The translations under genes and the position numbers were made by a program. DNA of 64,000 nt. It comes from an uncultured Clostridia bacterium. GTDB lineage: Bacteria > Bacillota > Clostridia > Peptostreptococcales > Anaerovoracaceae. Numbering within the stretch: the first letter of the stretch is position 1; each line of letters opens with the position of its first letter. Below, one piece after another: positions 19,027 to 28,103 of this stretch. The notes beneath the pieces are model-generated. The model saw only the letters and a program-made list of their open reading frames with translations. It had not been told where the DNA came from and did not search any database. The stretch is taken from positions 105,822-169,821 of the forward strand of contig CAKQMV010000002.1 of NCBI GenBank assembly GCA_934255135.1. Reading direction: 5' to 3'.

Positions 19027-19461
19027 ATGAAGATTGTAATCGGTTGCGATCATGCAGGCTTTCCGCTTAAGGAGGAGGTTAAGCAGAAACTGATTGATGA
19101 AGGCCACGAGGTAATGGACGTTGGTACATATTCATCAGATTCTGTGGACTATCCTATTTACGGTAAGGCTGTAGGAAGAGCAGTTGCTAATGGTGAAGCT
19201 GAGAGGGGAATCGTTATCTGCGGTTCTGGTATCGGTATTTCAATCGCATGTAATAAGGTTAAGGGTATCAGATGCGCACTATGCACTTCAGTTGAGATGG
19301 CTGAGATGTGCAGAAGACATAACAATGCGAATGTAATTGCTATGGGCGCAAGAATGATAAGCAAGGAGCTTGCATTTGCAATGGTTGATAAGTGGCTTGA
19401 GACAGAGTTCGAGGGCGGTAAACATCTTAGAAGAATTAACATGATTGAAGAGGACTGCTAA
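19027..19461 (+). CDS. rpiB: Ribose 5-phosphate isomerase B
   Basis: Interconverts ribose 5-phosphate and ribulose 5-phosphate. The 144 residues show GCDHAGFPLKEE, the anion-hole sequence GICGSGIGISIACNK with its catalytic cysteine, and RRHNNANVIAMGAR. Its position between sua5 and upp fits the pentose/nucleotide salvage neighbourhood common in Firmicutes. Confidence 0.94.
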   Translation: MKIVIGCDHAGFPLKEEVKQKLIDEGHEVMDVGTYSSDSVDYPIYGKAVGRAVANGEAERGIVICGSGIGISIACNKVKGIRCALCTSVEMAEMCRRHNNANVIAMGARMISKELAFAMVDKWLETEFEGGKHLRRINMIEEDC

Positions 19462-19487
19462 AAGCAAACACATAACAGGAGGATAAT

Positions 19488-20123
19488 ATGGAAAACGATA
19501 AGGTAATGGTATTCGACCATCCACTTATTCAGCACAAGATCAGTCTTATCAGAATGAAGGACACAACAAGCAAGGAGTTCAGAGAGCTCGTTCGCGAGGT
19601 TGGTCTTCTGATGGGATATGAGGTTACAAGAGATCTCCCTCTCAAGGATGTTGAGGTTGAGACTCCTATGTGCAAGACAACAGTTAAGATGCTCGATGGT
19701 GAAGATATCGCTATCGTACCCATTCTAAGAGCAGGACTTGGTTTTGTTGATGGAATCCTTGAGCTGGTTCCTAATGCGAAGGTTGGTCACGTTGGTCTTT
19801 ACAGAGATCCTGAGACACACAAGCCTGTTGAGTATTACTGCAAGCTTCCTTCAGATATTGATAAGAGAAGAATGATCGTTATAGATCCTATGCTTGCAAC
19901 TGGCGGAAGTGCTGTTGCAGCTATCGATCTTATTAAGGAAAAGGGTGCTAAGGACATCTGCTTTATGTGCCTTATCGCTGCACCGGAAGGAATCAAGGCT
20001 CTTACAGAGGCTCACCCGGATGTTCCAATCTTTGTTGGTGCTAAGGATGAGTGTCTGAATGAGAACGCTTACATTCTGCCGGGACTTGGCGATGCAGGCG
20101 ACAGACTTTTTGGCACAAAGTAA
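19488..20123 (+). CDS. upp: Uracil phosphoribosyltransferase
   Basis: Salvages uracil to UMP with PRPP. The 211 residues carry the PRPP-binding motif [17 protein letters not shown] and the C-terminal uracil-recognition segment [22 protein letters not shown] precedes the ATG. It is the last gene of the prfA-upp run before tyrS, which follows after 40 bases. Confidence 0.96.
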   Translation: MENDKVMVFDHPLIQHKISLIRMKDTTSKEFRELVREVGLLMGYEVTRDLPLKDVEVETPMCKTTVKMLDGEDIAIVPILRAGLGFVDGILELVPNAKVGHVGLYRDPETHKPVEYYCKLPSDIDKRRMIVIDPMLATGGSAVAAIDLIKEKGAKDICFMCLIAAPEGIKALTEAHPDVPIFVGAKDECLNENAYILPGLGDAGDRLFGTK

Positions 20124-20163
20124 TAAATACGGCGTGATGCCGTTATGAAAGGGGAATTTAGAA

Positions 20164-21501
20164 ATGACTTTTGTTAATCCAATACCTGATAATATCAGCA
20201 AGTTTGACAATGTATACGATGTACTCGAGGAGAGAGGCTTTATCGCTCAGTGTACTAATCCTGATGCAGTAAGAAAGCTTCTTGGAGATGAGAAGATTAA
20301 GTTCTACATTGGTTTCGACCCAACTGCAGATTGTCTGCATGTAGGACACATGATTCAGGTTATCATATTCCTGTACATGCTTAAGTACGGTCATACTCCT
20401 ATTGCTCTTATCGGTGGAGGAACAGGAATGGTCGGCGACCCATCAGGAAGAAGTGATATCAGAAGAATTATGACTATCGATGAGATTGACGAGAACTGCA
20501 GAGCATTCAAGAACCTCTTCGACAGATTCCTTCCTTTTGATGAGGAGTGGAAGTACGAGGGTAACGAGGGCGTTTACACCGAGGGTCACGAGAATAAGAC
20601 TCCAGATCCTGGCTGCTGCATCCACGTTAACAATGCTCACTGGCTCAGACCTCTTAACTACGTTGATTTCGTAAGAGAGGTTGGATCAAAGTTCAACGTT
20701 AAGGAGATGCTAAGAGCTGAGTGCTTCAAGAAGAGAGCTGCTGAGGGTGGTCTTTCATTCTTCGAGTTCAACTACATGCTCATGCAGGGTTACGACTTCT
20801 ACGTAATGGCAAGAGACATCGGCGTTAAGATGGAGCTTGGTGGAAACGATCAGTGGTCAAACATCATTGCAGGAATCGACATGTCAAGAAAGCTTGCAGA
20901 CCTTGAAGTATTCGGTCTTACTACTAACCTTCTCACTAAGGCTGATGGAGAGAAGATGGGTAAGACTGCATCAGGCGCACTTTGGCTTGATGAGGATAGA
21001 GTATCTGTATTCGATTTCTTCCAGTACTGGAGAAACATTGACGATGCTGATGTAAGCATGGTTCTTCGTATGCTTACATTCCTCCCAATGGATGAAGTTA
21101 ACAGACTTAGCGCTCTTGAGGGTTCAGCAATCAACGAGGCTAAGGAGGTTGCTGCATTTGAGATTACTAAGTTCGTTCATGGCGAGGAGAAGGCCAAGAA
21201 GGCTCTCGAGGCTTCAAGAGCAGTATTCGCTGGTGGCGGCGTTTCAGATCACATGCCAACAACTGAAATGGAGAAGTCAGCATTTGAGGGAGACGGCTTC
21301 AAGCTTGCAGCTCTTCTTAAGGAGGTAGGTCTTGAGAAGTCAACTTCAGAGGCTTACAGAACTATCCAGGGCGGTGGAGCAAGAGTTAACGGCGAGCAGG
21401 TTACTGATAAGAACTTTGCTGTTACACTCGATTGCTTCGAGGATGGAAAGTGCGTTATCCAGAAGGGTAAGAAGAAGTTCCACGCAATTACACTTGCATA
21501 A
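20164..21501 (+). CDS. tyrS: Tyrosyl-tRNA synthetase
   Basis: Class Ic aminoacyl-tRNA synthetase, 445 residues. The HIGH-type motif is HVGHM, the KMSKS-type loop is KMGKTASGA, and the tyrosine site includes QGYDFYVM and NDQW. A C-terminal S4 RNA-binding domain carries the GGGARVNGEQV motif. AAGGGG precedes the ATG. The 40-base leader is too short for a T-box, so it probably relies on read-through from upp. Confidence 0.96.
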   Translation: MTFVNPIPDNISKFDNVYDVLEERGFIAQCTNPDAVRKLLGDEKIKFYIGFDPTADCLHVGHMIQVIIFLYMLKYGHTPIALIGGGTGMVGDPSGRSDIRRIMTIDEIDENCRAFKNLFDRFLPFDEEWKYEGNEGVYTEGHENKTPDPGCCIHVNNAHWLRPLNYVDFVREVGSKFNVKEMLRAECFKKRAAEGGLSFFEFNYMLMQGYDFYVMARDIGVKMELGGNDQWSNIIAGIDMSRKLADLEVFGLTTNLLTKADGEKMGKTASGALWLDEDRVSVFDFFQYWRNIDDADVSMVLRMLTFLPMDEVNRLSALEGSAINEAKEVAAFEITKFVHGEEKAKKALEASRAVFAGGGVSDHMPTTEMEKSAFEGDGFKLAALLKEVGLEKSTSEAYRTIQGGGARVNGEQVTDKNFAVTLDCFEDGKCVIQKGKKKFHAITLA

Positions 21502-21523
21502 GTACAACTTCAATAACGAATAT

Positions 21524-21562
21524 GAGGGGTTTGTCAATATCAGTCATGACCCCTCTTTTTAT
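21524..21562 (+). terminator. Terminator after tyrS
   Basis: GAGGGGT pairs with ACCCCTC around a partly structured 18-base loop, followed by T5. Confidence 0.75.
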
Positions 21563-21595
21563 ATGTATTTCTAATAAGTTATGAAATATTGATTT

Positions 21596-21650
21596 AGTCT
21601 ATAGTATATAGGATACTATGGCATAATTATTAGACATAGTCTAATATAGT
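21596..21650 (+). promoter_or_regulatory. Repeat-rich control region of the nucleoside hydrolase-ABC operon
   Basis: Two short palindromes stand next to each other: ATAGTAT-N5-ATACTAT (21601-21619) and ATTAGAC-ATA-GTCTAAT (21629-21645). The sequence TAGTCTA followed by ATAGTATA recurs as an imperfect direct repeat about 40 bases apart. Such a layout suggests a regulator site overlapping the promoter. No -35/-10 pair can be fixed with confidence. Confidence 0.5.
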
Positions 21651-21686
21651 ATAGGAATATTTACTAAAGAAACGGAATTAACAGCT

Positions 21687-22571
21687 ATGGATGAAATGAA
21701 GATGATTCCTGTCATTTATGACTGTGATAATACAATGGGTGTAGATGGAAATGACGTGGACGATGGATTAACTCTTCTATACCTTCTGGGATTGCCGGAG
21801 GTTAACCTTGTTGGTGTAACCTGCACTTTTGGAAACAATGGACAGGATTGCGTATATAAGAACACTGTAAGCCTTCTTAGAGAATGGAATCGAGAAGAGA
21901 TTCCTTGTCTTAAGGGTGCATACAGTAAGGATGATAGAGAATCAGAGGCAGCAGAGTTTCTTGCGGCAAAGGCTGAGGAATACAAGGGAGAACTTGTCAT
22001 TATTGCAACTGGCGCAATGAGTAATCTGTATCAGGCAAGCCTCGTGGACGAAAACTTCTACGCAAATGTTAGAGCAATAAGTATAATGGGTGGAATAACT
22101 CAAGAACTGATTGTTAATGGTGGTGTAATGAAAGAACTGAATCTTTCATGTGACCCTCTTGCTTCATACGAAATGTTTAAGAATGCGAAGAGGATGCTTA
22201 TAGCTAACGCACATACGTCTCTTGAATCATATTTTTCAAGAGAAAGCTTTGAAGAAAGTTCTTCAATTGTACGACCTACCCTTCATTCTTACCTTCTAGA
22301 GAAGATAGAATCGTGGTTCCAAAGATATATGAGGGTGTGGAAACTTGACGGATTCGTGTGTTGGGATGTTATGGCAGCAGCACAGTATTTCAGACCGGAA
22401 CTTTTCGAGGAAGGAGTAAATTGTATTACGCCTACAGAGAAGTCACTGGAAACAGGCATGCTCATTGGAGATGGAACGATTATAAATGTGGAGATGCCGG
22501 TAATAAAGGATGTCGACGAATACAGAAAGCATGTGTATGAGACATTCAATAAAGCCGATGTTTCAATATAA
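21687..22571 (+). CDS. Nucleoside hydrolase (IunH/Rih family)
   Basis: Hydrolyses the N-glycosidic bond of a ribonucleoside in the cytoplasm. The 294 residues begin with the calcium-binding aspartate cluster as DCDNTMGVDGNDVDDG, a variant of DTDPGxDDA with a short insertion, and contain TGAMSNL at the position of TGPLTN. The C-terminal ligand Asp is in FVCWDVMAA. Because of these variations the substrate may differ from inosine or uridine. It lies 33 bases before an ABC importer. No good ribosome binding site is seen. Confidence 0.82.
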   Translation: MDEMKMIPVIYDCDNTMGVDGNDVDDGLTLLYLLGLPEVNLVGVTCTFGNNGQDCVYKNTVSLLREWNREEIPCLKGAYSKDDRESEAAEFLAAKAEEYKGELVIIATGAMSNLYQASLVDENFYANVRAISIMGGITQELIVNGGVMKELNLSCDPLASYEMFKNAKRMLIANAHTSLESYFSRESFEESSSIVRPTLHSYLLEKIESWFQRYMRVWKLDGFVCWDVMAAAQYFRPELFEEGVNCITPTEKSLETGMLIGDGTIINVEMPVIKDVDEYRKHVYETFNKADVSI

Positions 22572-22604
22572 TCAAGTTAATTTTGAAAGAAAAGGAGAAT
22601 AAGT

Positions 22605-23828
22605 ATGAAGAAGCTGTTAGCACTGATCATGTGCGGAATCATGACGCTTTCTCTTGCTGCATGCGGATCATCAACATCTGAGGTAGATCCGATGGCGGAC
22701 AAGTCTTGGGATGAGATTTGCGATGAAGCTAAGGGAACGACAGTTACATTCTACGGCTGGGGTGGAGATGAGGTGAGAAATGAGTTCCTCAACACAACAG
22801 TGAAGGATTATCTAAAGAAGAACTATGATCTTAACCTTAAGGTAGTAGGTATGGATATCAATGATATTCTATCTAAGCTCACATCAGAGAAGGAAGGTGG
22901 CGAGGAAGAAGGAAGCATCGATATGATCTGGATCAATGGTGAGAACTTCTATTCAGCTAAGGAGAATGGACTTCTGTACGGACCATTCACAGACAAGCTT
23001 CCTAACATGGAGAAGTATGTTGATCTTGAAGATCCTGAGACTCTGAAGGACTTCTGTAAGGATATTGATGGTTATGAGGCTCCTTACGGAAAGGCTCAGA
23101 TGGTAATGTTTAACGATAGTGCTGTTACACCTGAGACACCTTCTAATGCCAAGGAGTTTAAGGAGTACTGCAAGAAGTATAAGGGAAAGGTTACATACCC
23201 TGCCCTTCCTGACTTCACAGGATCAGCATTTGTAAGAAATCTTATCTATGATATTGTTGGCTGGGAGCAGTTCCAGGATATGGAGGCAGATAAGGAAACT
23301 GTTAGAGAGGCTATCGAGCCTGCAATTAAGTATCTCAAGGAGCTTAATCCATATCTATGGAATCAGGGCAAGACTTTCCCAGAATCATCAACTAAGCTAA
23401 ATGCAATGTTCGAGGATGGAGAGGTTGTATTTAATATGAACTACAGCCCATACATTGTTGCAACTGGTATTGAGAAGGGAATCTACACACATACAACAAG
23501 ATCATTCATCTTCGATAAGGGAACAATCGGAAACACTAACTACATGGCGATTGCTAAGAATTCTCCTAACAAGGCAGGAGCTCTTGTTGCTATCAATGCT
23601 ATCATAGGAGCTGATATTCAGTGTGCGCAGTACAAGGCACAGAAGACTCTTCCTGTAGTAGACGATAGTAAGCTTTCAGATGAAGAGAAGACAGCATTTG
23701 ATGCAGTTAACATTGGTGAGGGAATCCTTTCACAGAAGGAGCTTCTAAGCCACAGAGTTCCTGAGATGCCAGCAGATATCGTTCCAATCATTGAGGAAAT
23801 CTGGCTTGAGGAAGTAGTAGGAAAATAA
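22605..23828 (+). CDS. ABC transporter substrate-binding lipoprotein (YnjB-like)
   Basis: Extracellular solute receptor of a type I ABC importer. The 407-residue precursor has a lipoprotein signal ending in LAAC (Cys at about residue 20) and then a Ser/Thr linker. The body resembles the YnjB branch of the thiamine/spermidine/iron binding-protein superfamily (MIWINGENFY, YEAPYGKAQMV, FTGSAFVRN). AAAAGGAG precedes the ATG. With the upstream nucleoside hydrolase, a nucleoside-like or vitamin-like ligand is a reasonable guess only. Confidence 0.85.
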   Translation: MKKLLALIMCGIMTLSLAACGSSTSEVDPMADKSWDEICDEAKGTTVTFYGWGGDEVRNEFLNTTVKDYLKKNYDLNLKVVGMDINDILSKLTSEKEGGEEEGSIDMIWINGENFYSAKENGLLYGPFTDKLPNMEKYVDLEDPETLKDFCKDIDGYEAPYGKAQMVMFNDSAVTPETPSNAKEFKEYCKKYKGKVTYPALPDFTGSAFVRNLIYDIVGWEQFQDMEADKETVREAIEPAIKYLKELNPYLWNQGKTFPESSTKLNAMFEDGEVVFNMNYSPYIVATGIEKGIYTHTTRSFIFDKGTIGNTNYMAIAKNSPNKAGALVAINAIIGADIQCAQYKAQKTLPVVDDSKLSDEEKTAFDAVNIGEGILSQKELLSHRVPEMPADIVPIIEEIWLEEVVGK

Positions 23829-23835
23829 ATAAGAA

Positions 23836-24705
23836 ATGAAGCGAAATAACAAAGTTGGAATGCTGCTGGCGGCACCATTCCTCGTAATAACAGCCATGAT
23901 TATATTGGCTTCAGTGAATGTAATAGTACAGAGTTTCGGTTACATACCGGCATTTGATCTATATGAAATTACTCCACGTTACTATATCGAGGTAATGAAG
24001 AGACCGGAATTTCTTAAAGCACTCGGTGTCAGCTTGCGCATATCTATTATTTCAACGATAGGAGCTGCTGTAATAGGAACAATATTATGTGCAGCTCTTG
24101 TCAAGCTTCATAAGACAAGAGGAGGGATGCTTTACATTGTAAGGCTCCCTATTTTGGTGCCTCATACTGTAGTTGCTGTATTTACCCTTGCTATATTCTC
24201 ACAGACTGGAATAATAGCGAGACTTGCATACACAGCTGGTATGATTGGGGATTATACGGACTTCCCTCTCCTTCTTTATTCAAGCAATTATGTTGGAGTA
24301 ATTGTTGCTTATCTGTGGAAAGAGATTCCTTTTATCGCATATTTTACTATGGCACTGATGTCAAGCGTTAACGATACACTTGGAGAAGCAGCTGAGAATC
24401 TTGGAGCCTCGCCTCTTAGGAGTTTCTGGCATATAACGCTTCCACTGAGTCTTCCTGCAATTGCGAAGGCAACACTTATTGTATTTATATTTGCTTTCGG
24501 TGCATTTGATCTTCCCTTCCTACTTGGAGCGACAACGCCAAAGGCGCTTCCGATATATACGTACATAGACTTCATTAAGCCTAATCTGAAGGATAGACCA
24601 TATGCAATGGCAATGAATGGTATTACTCTTATCATTTCTCTTGTGATGGCAGTAGCATATTGGATTTTAATGAAAAGACTTACTAAGAAACTGGGAGGTA
24701 AATAA
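23836..24705 (+). CDS. ABC transporter permease 1
   Basis: First membrane subunit of the importer, 289 residues with six hydrophobic segments. The EAA loop contacting the ATPase reads GEAAENLGASPLRSFWHITLPLSLP. It starts 7 bases after the binding-protein gene. In Escherichia coli the YnjC permease is one fused protein; here the two halves are separate genes. Confidence 0.88.
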   Translation: MKRNNKVGMLLAAPFLVITAMIILASVNVIVQSFGYIPAFDLYEITPRYYIEVMKRPEFLKALGVSLRISIISTIGAAVIGTILCAALVKLHKTRGGMLYIVRLPILVPHTVVAVFTLAIFSQTGIIARLAYTAGMIGDYTDFPLLLYSSNYVGVIVAYLWKEIPFIAYFTMALMSSVNDTLGEAAENLGASPLRSFWHITLPLSLPAIAKATLIVFIFAFGAFDLPFLLGATTPKALPIYTYIDFIKPNLKDRPYAMAMNGITLIISLVMAVAYWILMKRLTKKLGGK

Positions 24706-25508
24706 TGAGAAAGACGTGGCATCTCAAAGCAGTTCTGTTTCTGACAGCAGCTGTGATAATACTTCCTATGGTTATAATCGGAATATGGTCGGTTACGGGA
24801 AGATGGTCGTGGCCTAAGCTTTTGCCCGAAACATATACAACGAGAACTATAAAAGAACTGTTATTCGGCTCATCTAGTCTTATTGGGGTTTTGATAAGCA
24901 GTATAATTCTGGCATTGATTGTTGCGATAATCGGTACAATTGTTGCAATGATGACTGCAAGAGCAACTGAAATATACAGGATTAAGGGAAGTGAACTGAT
25001 AAAATATGGAGCAATACTTCCTTTGATTGTGCCTGCTACAGTATTTACAATGGGATTTCAGGTGGTACTGATTAAAATGGGTCTGAACGATACAGTTACT
25101 GGTGTTGTAATTATGCATGTAATCGCAGCACTCCCCTACTGCGTGACGATAATGACAGATATTACGGCTGTCAAAGGTGAGTCGCTCGAGGAACAGGCTG
25201 CAGTTCTTGGTGCTGGTCCATGGACACGAGTTAAGGATGTTATAATACCAGAGTTTATGCCCGGAATTCTTTCGTCGATGAGTATGGCATTTATTGTTTC
25301 ATATAGTCAGTATTTCACTACTCTTATCGCGGGAGGTGGCAAAATTAAAACTCTTGCGCTTGTGATGGTTCCGTACATTCAGAGTGGTGATCGTGCATTG
25401 GCATCTGTTTATGCAGTGACTTTTGTAGGTTCAGCACTTATAGTGTTCTTTATACTCGAAGCTATGCTTCACAAGGTTTTGAAAGGAGAAGAGCATAATG
25501 AAGCTTAA
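24705..25508 (+). CDS. ABC transporter permease 2
   Basis: Second membrane subunit, 267 residues with about six hydrophobic segments. The EAA loop is EEQAAVLGAGPWTRVKDVIIPEF. The start ATG overlaps the preceding stop (TAATG), which couples the two permeases at equal stoichiometry. Confidence 0.88.
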   Translation: MRKTWHLKAVLFLTAAVIILPMVIIGIWSVTGRWSWPKLLPETYTTRTIKELLFGSSSLIGVLISSIILALIVAIIGTIVAMMTARATEIYRIKGSELIKYGAILPLIVPATVFTMGFQVVLIKMGLNDTVTGVVIMHVIAALPYCVTIMTDITAVKGESLEEQAAVLGAGPWTRVKDVIIPEFMPGILSSMSMAFIVSYSQYFTTLIAGGGKIKTLALVMVPYIQSGDRALASVYAVTFVGSALIVFFILEAMLHKVLKGEEHNEA

Positions 25509-26214
25509 GGTAGAAAACCTTGAGGTAACTCTTGGAAAGAATAAGATTCTGAAAGGTGTTTCGCTTGATGTGGCGAAGGGTGAATTTATTGCGCTTCTTG
25601 GATCATCAGGCTGCGGAAAGAGTACTCTTCTCAAGACAATTTCAGGAATCAATTATGCGGAGGCTGGAACCATAAGTCTCGATGGTGAAGTCATAAATGA
25701 TATACCGGCTCACAAGAGGGGCACAGTAATAGTTTTTCAGGATATAAGACTGTTTCCTCATATGAATGTTATAGACAATGTTGCCTATTCTCTTAAGGTG
25801 AAGAAGGTACCTAAGGATGAGAGATATAGAATGGCTAAGGAATCCCTCGCCGCTGTTCATCTTGAAGGCTATGAGAACAGAAGAATTAATCAGTTATCAG
25901 GTGGTCAGCAGCAGAGAGTTGCTCTGGCGAGAGCTCTTGCAGCCAAGCCAAGTCTGCTGCTCTTAGATGAGCCATTCAGCGCACTCGATGAAAACTTAAG
26001 AGAAAGTATGCGAAAGCTCGTGAAGGAACTCCATCACGAGTACGATATGACTACAGTTATGGTAACTCATGACAGGAAAGAAGCTCTTGAAATGACGGAT
26101 AGAATTGCAGTTATGTTCGATGGACAGATAATTCAGTATGCAAGCCCTAAGGCTATACTTGAGAATCCGGTAGATGAGAGAATAAGAGACTATTTTAGAG
26201 ATATCAGCATATAA
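25498..26214 (+). CDS. ABC transporter ATP-binding protein
   Basis: Energising subunit of the importer, 238 residues. Walker A is GSSGCGKST (about 35-43), the signature LSGGQQQRVALARAL and Walker B LLLLDEPFSALDE, with the switch histidine in MVTHD. No C-terminal regulatory domain is present. It overlaps permease 2 by 11 bases and ends the operon. Confidence 0.93.
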   Translation: MKLKVENLEVTLGKNKILKGVSLDVAKGEFIALLGSSGCGKSTLLKTISGINYAEAGTISLDGEVINDIPAHKRGTVIVFQDIRLFPHMNVIDNVAYSLKVKKVPKDERYRMAKESLAAVHLEGYENRRINQLSGGQQQRVALARALAAKPSLLLLDEPFSALDENLRESMRKLVKELHHEYDMTTVMVTHDRKEALEMTDRIAVMFDGQIIQYASPKAILENPVDERIRDYFRDISI

Positions 26215-26237
26215 AAGAATACTTATGGAGCAGAGAT

Positions 26238-26266
26238 AGAGCCGGTTCGTGATGAACCGGCTCTTC
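26238..26266. terminator. Bidirectional terminator
   Basis: AGAGCCGGTTC pairs perfectly with GAACCGGCTCT around GTGAT, between the ABC operon (+) and the converging C-GCAxxG-C-C gene (-). Confidence 0.8.
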
Positions 26267-26286
26267 AAATAGTATTAATTATATTC

Positions 26287-26745
26287 TTATCTGATAACCT
26301 CTACTCCGCATTCTCTCTCTACAATCTTGGCGAATGATTCAAGAATCACGTAGAGAAGCTCTGTGCAGTAAGTCTTTCTCTCTGGTGTTGCAAACTCATA
26401 ATCAGCGATAAGCTCAGGACAGATACTTGTCTTGTAAGCTGCAGCTACATCATCATTAAGCTCACGAACGACGTCAATACACTTCTCATACGCCGGGTCA
26501 CCCTTGACTGTACGACCGAATATTTTGCCAAGTGCCATAGTAGCTCCTGCAACTCCGCCGCAAACATTACCACCGTTACCGAATCCATAAGGGAAACCAG
26601 TGCTGAGTGCGATTGCCTCCTCCCCTATTCCAAGCTCATAGAATTTATTAAGTGCGTCCAGAACACTCTCAGAGCACATGTAACCTGTTGTGAAATTCTC
26701 CTTGCAATAATCCTTCAATTCCTGAAGATTAACCTGTTTAACCAT
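26287..26745 (-). CDS. C-GCAxxG-C-C family protein (putative redox/metal protein)
   Basis: A 152-residue cysteine-rich family of unknown function found in anaerobes. Cysteines fall in YMCSESVL, GNVCGGVAG, KCIDVV, TSICPEL and KTYCTEL, matching the family's C...GCxxG...C...C layout with GNVCGG in place of GCAxxG. I chose the ATG at 26745, preceded by GGGAGGTG; a longer frame reaches 26904 but runs through the divergent promoter region. It is transcribed away from an iron alcohol dehydrogenase. Confidence 0.8.
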   Translation of the reverse strand: MVKQVNLQELKDYCKENFTTGYMCSESVLDALNKFYELGIGEEAIALSTGFPYGFGNGGNVCGGVAGATMALGKIFGRTVKGDPAYEKCIDVVRELNDDVAAAYKTSICPELIADYEFATPERKTYCTELLYVILESFAKIVERECGVEVIR

Positions 26746-26757
26746 AGCAAAACACCT

Positions 26758-26802
26758 CCCGTATGTATATACTTTGATTATATTCTCATTGTCTGATACG
26801 GG
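26758..26802. promoter_or_regulatory. Divergent promoter region with a CCCGTAT/ATACGGG inverted repeat
   Basis: The 93-base gap between divergent genes contains CCCGTAT (26758-26764) and ATACGGG (26796-26802). On the minus strand TATAAT (26777-26782) lies between the two arms. The arrangement would allow one dimeric or looping regulator to control both genes. Confidence 0.45.
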
Positions 26803-26838
26803 CAATTGTGAATTCGAATCATACACAAGAGGTGGACT

Positions 26839-28023
26839 ATGAATAATTTTATCTGGCAGAACAGAACTAAGGTATATTTTGGAAATAAGGTGGTAAGTGA
26901 GCATCTAACATCACTTATACGTGAATACATGCTTCCGGGCAAAAGAACCGTGCTAGTCGGTTATGGAGGTGGCTCTGTTAAGAAGAATGGTTCTTACGAT
27001 GATGTTATGGCGGCTGTAGCAGAGTCCGGTTTTGATGTTGTCGAGTTCGGTGGCATTATGTCGAACCCTACTGTAGGCAAGATGCTTGAGGGCGTAGAGA
27101 TCGTAAAGGCGAATGATGTAGGCCTTATTCTTGCTGTCGGCGGAGGCTCAACAATGGACTGCTGCAAGGCGATGGCTGTACAGGCTGCATATGATGGTGA
27201 CGCGTGGCAAGATTTCTGGATGGATGGAAAGCCTATGGAGTTCGATCCTATTCCATGTGGTGTTGTGGTTACAATGCCTGCAACAGGATCAGAGCTTAAC
27301 CCATGTGCAGTACTTACAAACACAGAGACAAACATCAAATGCGACAGAGGGTACGCTAAAATCAACCCACTTTTTGCCCTTATGGACCCGGCATACACAA
27401 TGACTATGCCTCTTCGTCAGATTAAGGCGGGAACTTTTGACATTCTATCACACGTTATGGAGGGATATTTCAGTGATCCTGCAGGATATTGGGCAACTGA
27501 CGATATGATGGAAGGTCTGATGCACGGTATTATAAGAGATTTCAGAAAGGCTGTAGAGAATCCTGAAGATGCTGAGGTTAGAGCAAGCATTATGTGGGCA
27601 GGTTCACTTGCTGAGAACGGTTTCCCTAAGACCGGAAAGAAGCTTGATTTCCAGGCACATAATATGGAGCATCAGCTTAGTGCTTATACCAACTGTAACC
27701 ATGGAGAAGGTCTGGCTGTCCTCCACCCTGCTTATTACAGACATATTTATAAGGATGGACTGCCTAAGTTCGTAAGCTTTGCGAAGGAAGTGTGGAGACT
27801 TGATCCTGCTGATTACGGCAGTGATGAAGAGCTTGCTCTTGCGGGAATTGATGCTCTAGAGAGTTTCATCAAGGAGGTTGGCCTCCCTACTACTCTAAGA
27901 GAGATTGGAATTACGAAGGATGTGAATCTTAAGGAAATTGCAGACAGCTGCTTTATCTCAGATGGTGCATTCAGAAAGATGACACACGAGGAGATTCTTG
28001 AGATTTATAACGAGTGTTTCTAG
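26839..28023 (+). CDS. Iron-containing alcohol dehydrogenase (YqhD/BdhA type)
   Basis: Reduces aldehydes to alcohols, probably with NADPH. The 394 residues begin FIWQNRTKVYFG as in butanol dehydrogenases; the dinucleotide site is VGYGGGSVKKNG and AVGGGSTMDCCKA; metal-ligand histidines lie in LSHVMEGYF and HNMEHQLSAYTNCNHGEG. AGAGGTG precedes the ATG. It is distinct from the gene at 12848 in sequence and in having no paired aldehyde dehydrogenase. Confidence 0.92.
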   Translation: MNNFIWQNRTKVYFGNKVVSEHLTSLIREYMLPGKRTVLVGYGGGSVKKNGSYDDVMAAVAESGFDVVEFGGIMSNPTVGKMLEGVEIVKANDVGLILAVGGGSTMDCCKAMAVQAAYDGDAWQDFWMDGKPMEFDPIPCGVVVTMPATGSELNPCAVLTNTETNIKCDRGYAKINPLFALMDPAYTMTMPLRQIKAGTFDILSHVMEGYFSDPAGYWATDDMMEGLMHGIIRDFRKAVENPEDAEVRASIMWAGSLAENGFPKTGKKLDFQAHNMEHQLSAYTNCNHGEGLAVLHPAYYRHIYKDGLPKFVSFAKEVWRLDPADYGSDEELALAGIDALESFIKEVGLPTTLREIGITKDVNLKEIADSCFISDGAFRKMTHEEILEIYNECF

Positions 28024-28044
28024 AACATATTAATATATAACAGT

Positions 28045-28080
28045 AAATGCCGATTCGCATATCAATGTGAACCGGCATTT
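28045..28080. terminator. Bidirectional terminator
   Basis: AAATGCCG pairs with CGGCATTT, with partial pairing continuing inside the stem, between the converging dehydrogenase and activase genes. ATTATTTAT follows on the plus strand. Confidence 0.7.
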
Positions 28081-28103
28081 ATTATTTATAGATTTCTAAT
28101 TAA

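Noticed and set aside
26746..26904. N-terminal extension of the C-GCAxxG-C-C protein
   Set aside because: It overlaps the divergent promoter and the start of the neighbouring dehydrogenase, and the strong ribosome binding site belongs to ATG 26745.
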